Shown: positions 1 to 8,611 of the stretch, piece after piece | Numbering within the stretch: the stretch's first letter is position 1 | Layout: the number at the start of each line of letters is the position of its first letter | Assembly (NCBI GenBank): GCA_002746305.1 | Contig: NVWV01000006.1 | Span: forward strand, 124,001 to 188,000 | Direction: 5' to 3' | Length of the DNA: 64,000 nt | Source: Bacteroidota bacterium | Lineage (GTDB): Bacteria; Bacteroidota; Bacteroidia; NS11-12g; UBA9320 | Notes under the pieces: generated by a model | The model's database searches: none | What the model was told of the DNA's origin: nothing | The model's input: the letters and a program-made list of their open reading frames with translations, nothing else | Program-made: the position numbers and the translations under genes

Positions 1-227
1 TGAGTAATATAACCGCTATACTTAAGAACTGGTCCGAGCAGTAAAAAAGCCAAGGTTGTACCCAAGAAAAATCGCAGAAGAGGTAACATAATTTTCACCC
101 ACTTGTACTCTTCAAATCGTTCATTATCTTTTGATTTGTAATACAACACGCCTGCGTACACTACACCTACTGCAATGCAAAGCAGGATAAACCACAACGG
201 GTACGCTATACTCAGGTTCCAATTCAC
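1..227 (-). CDS. Partial membrane protein (N-terminal part only)
   Basis: The gene runs off the left edge of the window; only about 75 N-terminal residues are visible. The reading begins at a GTG (227-225) because the same frame is closed by TAA a few codons upstream and no ATG lies between. Two hydrophobic segments are visible (around residues 8-28 and 47-66), separated by a short charged loop. This two-helix start resembles Bacteroidota proteins that accompany BatA-type proteins, but that is inference from N-terminal layout alone. No promoter with a clear -7 box was found upstream. Function unknown. Confidence 0.55.
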   Translation of the reverse strand, partial: MNWNLSIAYPLWFILLCIAVGVVYAGVLYYKSKDNERFEEYKWVKIMLPLLRFFLGTTLAFLLLGPVLKYSGYIT

Positions 228-461
228 TAGGGCAATGATATAATTTTAAACGCAAACACAGACACAAAACTCCAACGTAAATAAGAATAAACTTAGTACT
301 GAATAGTACAATATTTTAGTACAATCCTTGAGCTAGATACAAATGATAAAAACAAAAATTCACATGTACATACCCATTGTAATAAGATATCATAACAATT
401 ACTAATACCGAAATTGATATTTGAGTTTGAGTTTTTATTCGAGCAAGTTACCTTTGCACCC
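228..461. other. Divergent intergenic region with three TAGTAC repeats
   Basis: This AT-rich stretch separates the leftward partial membrane gene from the rightward ferredoxin-NADP reductase gene. It holds three copies of TAGTAC at 294-299, 304-309 and 317-322 (start-to-start 10 and 13 bases), and the promoter of the reductase gene at its right end. No coding sequence or structured RNA was recognised. Confidence 0.5.
426..456 (+). promoter_or_regulatory. Bacteroidota promoter of the ferredoxin-NADP reductase gene
   Basis: A -33 TTTG at 426-429 is followed after exactly 19 bases by the -7 box TAccTTTG at 449-456. The GTG start at 462 lies only 5 bases beyond the -7 box, so the transcript would have a very short or no leader. 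This excludes the in-frame TTG at 414 as the start, because it is upstream of the promoter. Confidence 0.75.
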
Positions 462-1466
462 GTGATAGAAACAGACATCATAATAATAGGTGCAGGCCCT
501 ACTGGCTTGTTTGCTATTTTCGAAGCAGGACTCCTTAAGCTAAAATGCCATTTGATAGACTATCTTCCTCAGCCCGGAGGACAATTGGCAGAAATATATC
601 CGAAGAAGCCCATCTACGATATCCCTGGATTTCCAAGCATTTTAGCAGGTGAGTTAATTGACAATTTGATGGAACAAGTCAAGCCATTTAATCCAGGTTT
701 CACCTTAGGAGAACGAGCAGAAAGCATAGAAAAAACAGACGATGGTCAGTTTATAGTAACTACCAATAGGGGAACAGCTCATAAAGCTCCTAATATTCTT
801 ATTGCAGGTGGTTTAGGATGCTTTGCCCCTCGTAAACCCGAACTGGAAAATCTTGAGAAATTTGAAGATCATGGAATAGACTATATCATTAAAGATCCTG
901 AGAAATTTAGAGATAAGAAAGTTGTAATTGCTGGTGGAGGAGACAGTGCCTTAGATTGGACCGTATTCTTAGCTGATGTTGCTAGTGAAGTAACCTTGGT
1001 TCACAGACGTAAAGCATTTAGAGGAGCTCTTGACTCAGTAGAAAAAGTAGAAAATCTTGATAAATCTGGAGGCATAAAATTGATTACCGAAGCTCAAATA
1101 TCAGCTTTAGAAGGTAGCGATGAACTGAATAAAGTAGTAGTTACCGAAAACAATGGGACTGTACACGAAATAGAAGCGGATAACTTCATTCCTCTATTTG
1201 GGCTAAGCCCAAAACTAGGTCCAATAAAAGATTGGGGACTGGACTTAGGAAAAGAGGCCATCCTTGTAAATACTGTAGATTATTCTACTAACGTACCCGG
1301 AATATTTGCTATTGGGGATATCAATCAGTACGAAGGCAAATTAAAACTAATCCTTTGTGGTTTTCATGAGGCCACTATTTCGATACAAGCGTGCTACAAA
1401 CGAATCTTCCCTGACAAAAAACTAGTGTTGAAATATACAACTGTAATGGGGGCTCCTGGATCATAA
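462..1466 (+). CDS. Ferredoxin/flavodoxin--NADP+ reductase, thioredoxin-reductase-like type (YumC family)
   Basis: This 334-residue cytoplasmic flavoprotein passes electrons between NADPH and ferredoxin or flavodoxin. The FAD-binding GAGPTG is at residues 10-15, followed by the QPGGQL segment. The NADP-binding GGGDSALDW is at 158-166, and the C-terminal FAD contact is in AIGDINQYEGK. The redox-active CxxC of true thioredoxin reductases is absent between the two nucleotide domains, which together with the long C-terminal tail favours the ferredoxin-reductase type. The start was placed at GTG 462, giving MIETDIIIIGAGPTG, because the promoter lies just upstream. An ArsC-like gene follows 26 bases downstream in the same direction and may be cotranscribed. 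Confidence 0.88.
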   Translation: MIETDIIIIGAGPTGLFAIFEAGLLKLKCHLIDYLPQPGGQLAEIYPKKPIYDIPGFPSILAGELIDNLMEQVKPFNPGFTLGERAESIEKTDDGQFIVTTNRGTAHKAPNILIAGGLGCFAPRKPELENLEKFEDHGIDYIIKDPEKFRDKKVVIAGGGDSALDWTVFLADVASEVTLVHRRKAFRGALDSVEKVENLDKSGGIKLITEAQISALEGSDELNKVVVTENNGTVHEIEADNFIPLFGLSPKLGPIKDWGLDLGKEAILVNTVDYSTNVPGIFAIGDINQYEGKLKLILCGFHEATISIQACYKRIFPDKKLVLKYTTVMGAPGS

Positions 1467-1492
1467 TTAACCATTTACAACTCATCATTATT

Positions 1493-1828
1493 TTGAAGAT
1501 TTATCACAACAACAGATGCTCCAAAAGCAGACAATGTTTAGCCCTTATCCCACAAGATGGAGTTGAAATTATTGACTACATTAATAATCCGTTGACCAAA
1601 GAAGAACTAACTGCTCTGCTGGCCAAAATGGAGATTCAATCATCTGAACTTATTCGAAAAGGGGAAGCGATCTGGAAAGAAAACTACAAAGGCAAAACAA
1701 TGAGCGAAGAAGAATACATAGATGCTATGGTAGCTCACCCAAAACTCATCCAACGCCCAATCGTAGAAATGGAAGACAAGGCTTTGGTTTGTAGACCACC
1801 CGAATTGGTGTTGGATTATTTAAAATAA
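1493..1828 (+). CDS. arsC: ArsC/Spx-family glutaredoxin-like reductase
   Basis: This 111-residue protein starts at TTG 1493 with MKIYHNNRCSKSR. It has the ArsC-family layout: a redox cysteine (Cys9) in a CSKSR loop directly after the first beta strand, NPLTKEEL in the middle and the QRPIV segment near residues 88-93, where the family's conserved arginine sits. Family members reduce arsenate with glutathione/glutaredoxin or act as thiol-redox proteins of unknown substrate. No arsenic transport or ArsR gene is nearby, so arsenate reduction is not supported by context. It follows the ferredoxin-NADP reductase by 26 bases, which suggests a redox-related operon. Confidence 0.82.
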   Translation: MKIYHNNRCSKSRQCLALIPQDGVEIIDYINNPLTKEELTALLAKMEIQSSELIRKGEAIWKENYKGKTMSEEEYIDAMVAHPKLIQRPIVEMEDKALVCRPPELVLDYLK

Positions 1829-1875
1829 GACCAAAACCTAGTTTTACAGATATGCACCTTGTGCTATCAGTAACT

Positions 1876-1883
1876 TATCTTTG
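1876..1883 (+). promoter_or_regulatory. -7 box of the thioredoxin-like lipoprotein gene
   Basis: TAtcTTTG at 1876-1883 matches the Bacteroidota -7 consensus and lies 26 bases before the ATG at 1910. An in-frame GTG at 1886 is only 2 bases from the box and is unlikely to be the start. A TTG at 1859-1861 is present upstream, but its 14-base spacing is shorter than usual. Confidence 0.55.
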
Positions 1884-1909
1884 TTGTGTTACGTACTACA
1901 AACACCAAC

Positions 1910-2491
1910 ATGAAGTTTACTATTATCTCTGTTTTTATTTTTGTACTGCTTTTAAGTTGCACAAGTAAGAATGATTCCGATTCCTCTAATGATAAAGGGT
2001 TCTCTCATATTATAACCAAAGAGAAAAAATCATTAAAAGACATGTACTCTGATTCAGCCTATACTGTATACTACTGCTGGGCAGACTGGTGCGGACCTTG
2101 TATTTCATCTATGAAATCAACACTTGCTAAAACAAAAGCGACCACTGACTCTTTGGGAATTCCTATCCGTTATAACACAATACTCTATTCCATGAAAGTA
2201 TCGGAAAGTGATTTAAAATTAACTCAGAATGCATACGCTCAGGGAATAGAAGTTTATCACTCCTTTTCTCCCAATGCATTAACCCAAAAACTGGGTATAA
2301 ATTCTGACTTTAAACCTTTTAAAGGTTTTGAAAAAGCCTTTTCTGTTCCACGGATAATTCTGGTAAATAAAGAGGGGAAATTACTAACTGATAAATTCCT
2401 ACTCAACTATAACCAAGATTTCTTTATAAACAGTCTGAAATCATATTTTCCAGAACATATTAAGGAAGAGGGCTCTATACCTGAGAAGTGA
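1910..2491 (+). CDS. Thioredoxin-fold lipoprotein (TlpA/ResA-like)
   Basis: This 193-residue predicted lipoprotein has a hydrophobic signal ending in the lipobox LLSC (Cys17), so it should sit on a membrane facing the periplasm. The thioredoxin active site WCGPC is at residues 60-64 within CWADWCGPC, and a conserved-looking cis-proline position follows in VPRIILVNKEGK. Such proteins reduce or isomerise disulfides of envelope proteins, for example in cytochrome c maturation, but no partner gene is visible here. The ATG at 1910 was preferred over a GTG eight codons earlier because it starts a canonical signal peptide and lies 26 bases after a -7 box. The gene ends inside a palindrome that it shares with the convergent MscS gene. 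Confidence 0.82.
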   Translation: MKFTIISVFIFVLLLSCTSKNDSDSSNDKGFSHIITKEKKSLKDMYSDSAYTVYYCWADWCGPCISSMKSTLAKTKATTDSLGIPIRYNTILYSMKVSESDLKLTQNAYAQGIEVYHSFSPNALTQKLGINSDFKPFKGFEKAFSVPRIILVNKEGKLLTDKFLLNYNQDFFINSLKSYFPEHIKEEGSIPEK

Positions 2492-2509
2492 TTTTAAAAA
2501 ATCACTTCT
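2484..2509. terminator. Symmetric bidirectional terminator containing both stop codons
   Basis: AGAAGTGATTTT at 2484-2495 and its exact reverse complement at 2498-2509 form a 12-bp inverted repeat with an AA centre. The TGA stop of the rightward lipoprotein (2489-2491) and the TGA stop of the leftward MscS gene (2502-2504) sit at mirror positions in the two arms. The T-tracts are inside the arms, so the hairpin can work in both directions. Confidence 0.7.
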
Positions 2510-3320
2510 TAATCTCCACAACTCTTTGCGGGAATGGTATTTCAATATTATTAGCATCTAAAGCTTTTTTAATGGCTTCATTACCTCCAAAGTATACATC
2601 CCAATAATCAACAGATTTACAAAATGGCCGAACTGCTAGATTTACAGAACTATCTCCAAAGTCCAAAATCCCAACGAATGGGGCTGGAGTATCCAATACT
2701 TTAGGCACCGATTTCATGGCCTCTTCTAGAACCTCCTTCACCTTTTCTATATCCTCTCCATAACCAACTCCTACTACCAAATCCACTCTTCTGTTACTCT
2801 CTCGAGTATAGTTAATAACCTTATTATTAGCAACTTGCCCATTTGGCAAAACTGCTGTATTATCAGTAGGAGTAGTTAAAGTCGTATTTAATACCGTAAT
2901 ACTTTTCACCTCTCCAAGCACTCCGTCTGACTCTATAAGATCACCTACTTTGAATGGTTTGAATAATAAAATGAGGACTCCTCCAGCAAAATTTGCAAGA
3001 CTACCCTGTAGGGCCAAACCTACCGCCAAACCTGCAGCACCGAGAATAGCAACAAAACTCGTTGTAGCAATTCCTACCATAGAGGCAACACTTATCAAGA
3101 GAAGAATCTTCAATCCAAAATTAACGAGACTAGATATGAAGGGAACAACTGAAGCCTCGACCTTCCGAGCTACTAAAAGTCTGTTACACCACTTATTCAC
3201 CTGACCAATAATCCACCATCCAATGATAAGTGTAACAATAGCTGCAGCTAAATCTGGCAAATAGTCCAAAACTAAATCCTTTACGTACTTCAAAAAGTTC
3301 TCTACGTTAATATTTTCCAT
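2502..3320 (-). CDS. mscS: Small-conductance mechanosensitive channel, MscS family
   Basis: This 272-residue inner-membrane channel releases solutes on hypo-osmotic shock. Three hydrophobic segments occupy roughly residues 15-40, 60-82 and 88-120. The third carries the Ala/Gly-rich pore helix (GAAGLAVGLALQGSLANFAG), followed by the MscS beta domain with KPFKVGDLIES and VLPNGQ. Length matches short MscS proteins. The ATG at 3320 was chosen because the upstream in-frame TTG (3332) lies inside a -7-like box, TAatCTTG at 3330-3337. It is convergent with the thioredoxin-like lipoprotein and shares its terminator. Confidence 0.92.
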   Translation of the reverse strand: MENINVENFLKYVKDLVLDYLPDLAAAIVTLIIGWWIIGQVNKWCNRLLVARKVEASVVPFISSLVNFGLKILLLISVASMVGIATTSFVAILGAAGLAVGLALQGSLANFAGGVLILLFKPFKVGDLIESDGVLGEVKSITVLNTTLTTPTDNTAVLPNGQVANNKVINYTRESNRRVDLVVGVGYGEDIEKVKEVLEEAMKSVPKVLDTPAPFVGILDFGDSSVNLAVRPFCKSVDYWDVYFGGNEAIKKALDANNIEIPFPQRVVEIKK

Positions 3321-3390
3321 ATCTAGGTGCAAGATTAATAAAATATGTATAAAAACGGTGTTCTAGAGACTTAGATTAGAATAACACAAT

Positions 3391-3398
3391 TATCTTCG
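3391..3398 (+). promoter_or_regulatory. Probable -7 box of the pheT operon (TAtcTTcG variant)
   Basis: TATCTTCG differs from TAnnTTTG at one position and lies 14 bases before the pheT ATG. The same TTCG variant recurs before three other genes here, which raises its credibility. No good -33 element is visible. Confidence 0.4.
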
Positions 3399-3412
3399 CC
3401 CTTGCTAACACC

Positions 3413-5755
3413 ATGAAGATATCATACAACTGGTTAAAACGCTTTATTAACATAGATTTACCTTTAGAAGAAGTTTGCGAAAAACTCACTATGAGTGGAC
3501 TTGAGGTTGAGCATGTAGTAAAGACAGAATCAATAAAAGGAGGGCTTCAAGACCTAGTAGTAGGCGAAGTACTGACGAAAGAAAAACACCCTGGTGCAGA
3601 CAAACTCAATAAGACAACCGTTAATATTGGCAATGGTATTACACTCCCTATTATATGCGGAGCTCTCAATGTAGAAGCAGGGCAAAAAGTGGTAGTAGCT
3701 CCTGTTGGTACCACGATACATACCAACGATGACAGCTTTAAAATAAAGAAAGCCAAAATACGAGGAGAGGTATCTGAAGGAATGATTTGTGCAGAGGATG
3801 AAATAGGTCTAGGGTCTGATCACGATGGCATCATGGTATTGGACAGCAAACTTACTCCAGGAACTCCACTTACCGAACTCTATTCCATAGAAACTGACCA
3901 TCAAATTGAGATAGCCATTATCCCAAATAGAGGTGATGCTATTTCTCACCTTGGTATAGCAAGAGAACTTCAAGCCCTTACAGGTATAAAATATAAAAAG
4001 CCTTCTATAGAAAGTATAGATGACCGTGGTCAAATGCGTGTTGATATCAGCATTGACGATATAAAAACAACTCCACGATATAGTGGTATTACCATTACTG
4101 GTGTTGAAATTAAAGAATCTCCCGATTGGTTAAGAAAAAGACTTCAGTCTATTGATCTTAAACCTATTAACAACGTAGTAGATATCACTAACTTCATCCA
4201 GCATGAAATTGGTCAACCACTTCATGCCTTTGATTATGACAAGCTAAGTGGTCATAAAATAATTGCTCGTTTTGCCAAAGAAGGCGAGAAATTAGTAACT
4301 CTGGATGAAGTAGAGAGAGAATTAACTCCAGAGCATTTGGTAATCTGTGACCAGCAAAAACCACTCGCTCTAGCTGGTGTACTTGGAGGTTTCGACTCTG
4401 GCGTTTCTAAAAACACCCATTCCATTTTTATCGAAAGTGCTTACTTTAACCCAGCTGCTGTAAGAAAAACAGCAAAAAGTTTTGGTCTAAACACAGACTC
4501 TAGTTATCGCTTTGAAAGAGGTACTGATCCTGAAATGGTAAACTTTGCATTGATAAGAGCAGTAAATCTTATTCTGGAAATTGCAGGTGGCGAAATAGCA
4601 TCTGAAGTTGTTGATATCTATCCAGAGGCAATCGAACCTCTTCAAATTGAAATAAAGTTGGATGAGTTGAACAAATTTGTTGGTCATGAAATACCCGAAG
4701 AGGATGCTACGACAATTCTCAATAATCTAGAAATTAAGATTTTAGCTCACAACAATCAGAATTTATTGTTGCAAGTCCCTCGGTACAGACCTGACGTAGA
4801 GCGTCCTGTAGATATTTATGAAGAGATTCTGAGAGTATATGGATTTGATAATGTTCCAATTCCTCAAAAAGTAAACTACATTCCTTCCATCATTGCTAAG
4901 AATACACCAAATAAGGTAAAGACCAAAGTAAGTGAATACTTGTCTAGCATTGGATTTAATGAAATTATGAATAACTCTCTGGTTCCAAGCAAGATGTACA
5001 GTGAAGAGCAATTATCTGAAGCTGTATATATGCTAAACCCATTGAGTCAAGATATGAACGTCATGCGGATGGAGCTCGTTAACTCAGCACTTACCTCTGT
5101 TGCATATAACGTAAATAGAAAAAATACGGACCTTAAATTCTACGAATTTGGTAAAACATACTTTAAGCGAGATGGTAAGTATGTAGAGTTTGAAGTACTT
5201 CAACTTACTTTCTCTGGCAACAGACACCCTGAGCATTGGAGTACCGTTTCAAATAAAGCAACGTCTGATGAACTTCTTGCTGTGGTAAAAAACATTCTGA
5301 CCAAGCTCAATATCGCTCCTAAACACCTAGATAAAATAACAACGGTTCATCAGGCGACTAAAAAGCAAATGAAAGCTCACGGATTGAAACAAGATGCCGT
5401 GACACTCAGCATAGATTGGGATGCTTGTTTGAAACTTGCTGATGACAAGATAAAACTTAGAGAAATCCCTGTATTCCCTATTGTAAGACGTGATTTATCA
5501 TTGGTACTTGCCAAAGATGCAACTTATAAAGAAGTGCAAAAAATTGCTAAACAGACACTTCAACAGCACCTTACTGACATACTACTCTTTGATGTGTATG
5601 AAGGAAAACCGTTAAAAGATGACCAAAAATCTTTCTCTGTAGCCTTCTTTTTATATAATCCAAAGAAGACTATGGAGGACGTTGAAATAGATGCTTTAAT
5701 GGCAAAATTAATCGCTAACTTTGAAACAAACCTGAAAGCTATTATTAGAAAATAA
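3413..5755 (+). CDS. pheT: Phenylalanyl-tRNA synthetase beta subunit
   Basis: This 780-residue subunit pairs with PheS (not in the window) to charge tRNA-Phe in the cytoplasm. Visible domains in order are: an N-terminal B1 piece and an EMAP-like tRNA-binding OB fold (about 40-150, with VGEVLTKEKHPGADKLN); the B3/B4 editing region with NNVVDITNF and QPLHAFD (about 250-290); the B5 DNA-binding-like fold (about 405-475); the catalytic-like core; and the C-terminal FDX-ACB anticodon domain (from about 685, with FPIVRRDLSLVL). Length is normal for the family. Its TAA overlaps the next gene's ATG by one base (TAATG), so translation is probably coupled. Confidence 0.97.
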   Translation: MKISYNWLKRFINIDLPLEEVCEKLTMSGLEVEHVVKTESIKGGLQDLVVGEVLTKEKHPGADKLNKTTVNIGNGITLPIICGALNVEAGQKVVVAPVGTTIHTNDDSFKIKKAKIRGEVSEGMICAEDEIGLGSDHDGIMVLDSKLTPGTPLTELYSIETDHQIEIAIIPNRGDAISHLGIARELQALTGIKYKKPSIESIDDRGQMRVDISIDDIKTTPRYSGITITGVEIKESPDWLRKRLQSIDLKPINNVVDITNFIQHEIGQPLHAFDYDKLSGHKIIARFAKEGEKLVTLDEVERELTPEHLVICDQQKPLALAGVLGGFDSGVSKNTHSIFIESAYFNPAAVRKTAKSFGLNTDSSYRFERGTDPEMVNFALIRAVNLILEIAGGEIASEVVDIYPEAIEPLQIEIKLDELNKFVGHEIPEEDATTILNNLEIKILAHNNQNLLLQVPRYRPDVERPVDIYEEILRVYGFDNVPIPQKVNYIPSIIAKNTPNKVKTKVSEYLSSIGFNEIMNNSLVPSKMYSEEQLSEAVYMLNPLSQDMNVMRMELVNSALTSVAYNVNRKNTDLKFYEFGKTYFKRDGKYVEFEVLQLTFSGNRHPEHWSTVSNKATSDELLAVVKNILTKLNIAPKHLDKITTVHQATKKQMKAHGLKQDAVTLSIDWDACLKLADDKIKLREIPVFPIVRRDLSLVLAKDATYKEVQKIAKQTLQQHLTDILLFDVYEGKPLKDDQKSFSVAFFLYNPKKTMEDVEIDALMAKLIANFETNLKAIIRK

Positions 5756-6039
5756 TGGAAGTATTTGCTCGTTTAGAGAATATAGAGTTTCACATAAAGC
5801 AGTTGAAAAGCAAGTGTACTACGTTGGAAAATGAGAACGAGCAACTCAAAACGACAAATAGAGAACTTAGAAACCAATTTGAAACCAAGTCGCAGGATTT
5901 AGTTAATTTAGAAGAAACCAATAAAATAACTAAACTTGCACAGAGTGCGAATCAATCGAATGATACTTCTGCGTTTAAACAACAAATAGACCAGATTATT
6001 AAGGAGATAGACGAGTGTCTCAACTTAGTAAAACAATAA
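5755..6039 (+). CDS. Small coiled-coil protein, candidate ZapB-like partner of ZapA
   Basis: This 94-residue protein has no signal or membrane segment. Residues about 1-55 form a heptad-rich coiled coil (LENIEFHIKQLKSKC, then LENENEQLKTTNRELRNQ), and a second helix follows from about 74 to 94. The size and coiled-coil nature resemble ZapB, but I see no sequence signature that proves family membership. It overlaps the pheT stop by one base and is followed 23 bases later by zapA, so all four genes to rny look like one transcript. The position next to zapA is the main reason to propose a divisome role; this is inference. Confidence 0.75.
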   Translation: MEVFARLENIEFHIKQLKSKCTTLENENEQLKTTNRELRNQFETKSQDLVNLEETNKITKLAQSANQSNDTSAFKQQIDQIIKEIDECLNLVKQ

Positions 6040-6062
6040 ACTAAAAACCAAAACCAGACTAA

Positions 6063-6344
6063 ATGTCTGAACAAGAGATATCCATAAAAGTCAATATTTG
6101 TGATCGGTTTTATCCGCTACGCATCAAAACCTCAGAAGAAGAGGGTGTGCGTAAAGCTGCTAAAACCATAAATGAAAGGGCAAAGTTCTACATCGATAAT
6201 TTTTCGGTACAGGATAAACAAGATGCACTTTCAATGGTATCCTTAGAGTTTGCATCTGATAGTAAAGAAGGTAGTACTCCAGGAATAGATATTGAAAATA
6301 TAAACAATAAGCTAAAAGAATTAGAGCGTATGCTCGAGATTTAA
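6063..6344 (+). CDS. zapA: Cell division protein ZapA
   Basis: This 93-residue cytoplasmic protein matches ZapA in length and layout. An N-terminal globular part contains IKVNICDRFYPLRI and a VRKAAKTINERAKFY helix typical of the family, and a C-terminal helix (NNKLKELERMLEI) should form the dimer/tetramer coiled coil. ZapA bundles FtsZ filaments at the division site. It sits between a candidate coiled-coil partner and rny. Identity rests on pattern and the pheT-x-zapA-rny order, which I recall as common in Bacteroidota. Confidence 0.85.
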   Translation: MSEQEISIKVNICDRFYPLRIKTSEEEGVRKAAKTINERAKFYIDNFSVQDKQDALSMVSLEFASDSKEGSTPGIDIENINNKLKELERMLEI

Positions 6345-6413
6345 TACTCAATACAGGATTATCACTTCTTCTTACAGGCAGTCATTTTTTAAACTAAAAA
6401 AGAATATAAAAAA

Positions 6414-7970
6414 ATGATGACAACAATTATAGCAGCCGTAATAGCACTACTCGTAGGTGGTGGTGTAGCATGGGTGGTTGCTTCTAAAAACACAAGTACC
6501 AAAACTATAGAGATGGAAGCTAAAGCTGAGTCTATCTTGTCCAATGCTAAATCTAAGGCAGATGCCTACAAGAGAGAACGTGAGCTTGAAGCGAAAGAGA
6601 AATTTCATAAGCTTAAAAACGAGCACCGTGAGTCTTCTAGAGAAAAGGAAAAAGAACTGGATAATCGATTCCATGACGTAAAGCGTAAGGAGCAAAGTCT
6701 TGACTCAAAAATTCAGAATAATAGTCAAAAAGAGAAGGAACTTGATGCCGTTAAGAAAAATTTAGCAAGCCAAGTTGAAATCGTAAAGACAAAACAAGAT
6801 GAACTTGCGGATCAAATAAGTGCTCAAATTTCTCAATTGGAGAAAATAGCGGGTCTCTCCAAAGAGGATGCTAAAACACAAATGTTAGAAGCTGTAGCAA
6901 AGGAAGCTCATACAGAAGCTTTGGCTCAGCAAAAGATGATTATAGAAGAAGCAAAACTTACCGCAAACAAGGATGCGAAGCGTATGATTCTTCAAACGAT
7001 ACAACGTACTGCTGCAGAACAAGCAATCGAGAATTCTGTAACTGTATTCAATATCGATAATGATGACATCAAAGGTCGTATCATTGGTAGAGAAGGTCGT
7101 AACATTAGAGCGTTAGAAGCAGCTACTGGTATTGAGATTATTGTAGACGATACTCCAGAAGCTATTATCCTTTCAGGATTTGATCCAGTACGAAGAGAAA
7201 TTGCAAGACTATCACTTCACAGACTGGTAGCAGACGGTAGAATACACCCTGCACGAATTGAAGAAATCGTAGAAAAAACACGTAAAGATATAAATCAAGA
7301 GATCAATGAATATGGTGAAAAGACTGTAATTGATTTGGGTATAAATGGATTGCATCCTGAGCTTATCAGAATGGTAGGTCGTATGCGTTTCCGAAGTTCT
7401 TATGGTCAAAACTTACTTAGGCATAGTAGAGAGGTAGCAAACCTTTGTGCTACTATGGCTGCCGAGTTTGGTTTGGATGCTAAACGAGCAAAAAGAGCAG
7501 GATTATTACACGATATCGGTAAGGTTCCAGATTCAGATAGTGAAATGCCTCACGCATTATTAGGCATGAAGCTATGTGAAAAATTTGGCGAACATCCTGA
7601 AGTATGCAATGCGGTAGGAGCTCACCATGACGAGATAGAAATGACCAATCTGTATGCACCTATTGTACAATCCTGTGATGCTATTAGTGGTTCTAGACCG
7701 GGTGCTCGTAGAGAAGATAGCGAGAATTATATTAAACGTTTACAAGACCTAGAGAAACTAGCTCTTAGCTTTGAAGGTGTAGAAAAATCATTTGCAATAC
7801 AGGCAGGTAGAGAACTACGTGTGATTATAGATAGTGATGCACTAAACGATAAACAAGCAGACCTTTTATCTTTTGATATCTCACAAAAAATCATGAAGGA
7901 AATGATCTACCCAGGACAAATTAAAGTAACTGTAATACGAGAACGTAGAGCGGTGGCTTATGCGAAGTAG
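6414..7970 (+). CDS. rny: Ribonuclease Y
   Basis: This 518-residue membrane-anchored endoribonuclease initiates mRNA decay. The N-terminal transmembrane helix is at about residues 4-24. A long charged coiled coil (about 30-200) follows. The KH domain holds [16 protein letters not shown] (about 222-237), and the HD domain has LLRHSREVA and [11 protein letters not shown] (about 340-375), with the second metal site in AVGAHHDE. Length and order are those of the family. Two consecutive ATGs (6414 and 6417) are possible starts. It is the last gene of the pheT operon and is followed by a hairpin terminator. Confidence 0.96.
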   Translation: MMTTIIAAVIALLVGGGVAWVVASKNTSTKTIEMEAKAESILSNAKSKADAYKRERELEAKEKFHKLKNEHRESSREKEKELDNRFHDVKRKEQSLDSKIQNNSQKEKELDAVKKNLASQVEIVKTKQDELADQISAQISQLEKIAGLSKEDAKTQMLEAVAKEAHTEALAQQKMIIEEAKLTANKDAKRMILQTIQRTAAEQAIENSVTVFNIDNDDIKGRIIGREGRNIRALEAATGIEIIVDDTPEAIILSGFDPVRREIARLSLHRLVADGRIHPARIEEIVEKTRKDINQEINEYGEKTVIDLGINGLHPELIRMVGRMRFRSSYGQNLLRHSREVANLCATMAAEFGLDAKRAKRAGLLHDIGKVPDSDSEMPHALLGMKLCEKFGEHPEVCNAVGAHHDEIEMTNLYAPIVQSCDAISGSRPGARREDSENYIKRLQDLEKLALSFEGVEKSFAIQAGRELRVIIDSDALNDKQADLLSFDISQKIMKEMIYPGQIKVTVIRERRAVAYAK

Positions 7971-8021
7971 GTTTTTAAGTGAACAGTGACTAGTTGACTA
8001 ATGACTAGTTTTAAAATATAG

Positions 8022-8052
8022 AATGGAGTTGCGAGAGTGGCTCCATTTTTTT
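8022..8052 (+). terminator. Intrinsic terminator of the pheT-zapA-rny operon
   Basis: ATGGAG at 8023-8028 pairs with CTCCAT at 8041-8046, with a 12-base loop, and a run of T follows directly to 8052. It lies 52 bases after the rny stop. Confidence 0.75.
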
Positions 8053-8109
8053 GTTCTATTTTGCCATAAATTTAAATTGGTCGATAATATCTAACTAAAC
8101 ACTAGGTAA

Positions 8110-8565
8110 GTGAAAGCTTTAAAAACAACTCTAATAACTATTCTCACCCTTGTCCTGATACAAGCTATTTCTTTCTACGCAATAGCTGAGAAGTTATTAG
8201 TAAAAGAAATTGGCGAGAACTTTGAAAGTTTTGTACTGCCATATAATGACCTTCAACTGGATGAGATTGGTATCGTTTCAAATCTAGACTTAACATCAGA
8301 TCAAATAAAAGAGTCTTTTATTACTTTGGAACGGTATGCTAATACTATTAGAAGCTGTAAAACCTTCTCAGAATGTATAGATTTAGCACGAATAGATGAG
8401 CATTACCTTTATGGGTTTAGTTGGGAAAAGAGAAACCCCTTTCTATCTAATATTGTTGTTGAGGGAGAAAAAGCAAAAGAATTTGGAGCTTCTTGGGAGT
8501 CAAAATATGTTTGGGTCCTTTTCAAATGGGTCCTCCTAGACAAAGAAAATACAGGCATATCCTGA
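8110..8565 (+). CDS. Hypothetical membrane-anchored or secreted protein
   Basis: This 151-residue protein is not recognised. It begins at GTG 8110 with a hydrophobic helix at about residues 6-27, which could be an uncleaved anchor or a signal peptide. The rest is soluble and acidic in its first half, with two cysteines close together (SCKTFSEC) that could form a disulfide in the periplasm. It lies after the rny terminator and 46 bases before hutI, in the same direction, so it may be cotranscribed with hutI; nothing in the sequence links it to histidine breakdown. Confidence 0.6.
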   Translation: MKALKTTLITILTLVLIQAISFYAIAEKLLVKEIGENFESFVLPYNDLQLDEIGIVSNLDLTSDQIKESFITLERYANTIRSCKTFSECIDLARIDEHYLYGFSWEKRNPFLSNIVVEGEKAKEFGASWESKYVWVLFKWVLLDKENTGIS

Positions 8566-8611
8566 CCTAACTTATTGCTATCATTGTAGCAGGATAAGAA
8601 CAAGCTATACA

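Noticed and set aside
293..481. Leftward 62-codon frame over the ferredoxin-NADP reductase promoter
   Set aside because: It covers a good -33/-7 promoter and the start of the reductase, has a composition of translated AT-rich intergenic DNA and no conserved motif.
6345..6413. Possible 6S RNA between zapA and rny
   Set aside because: From memory 6S RNA can sit near zapA, but the 69-base gap is too short and shows no long hairpin.
7987..8007. Three TGACTA copies between the rny stop and its terminator
   Set aside because: Short, irregularly spaced, and inside an untranslated tail; no reason to call a binding site.
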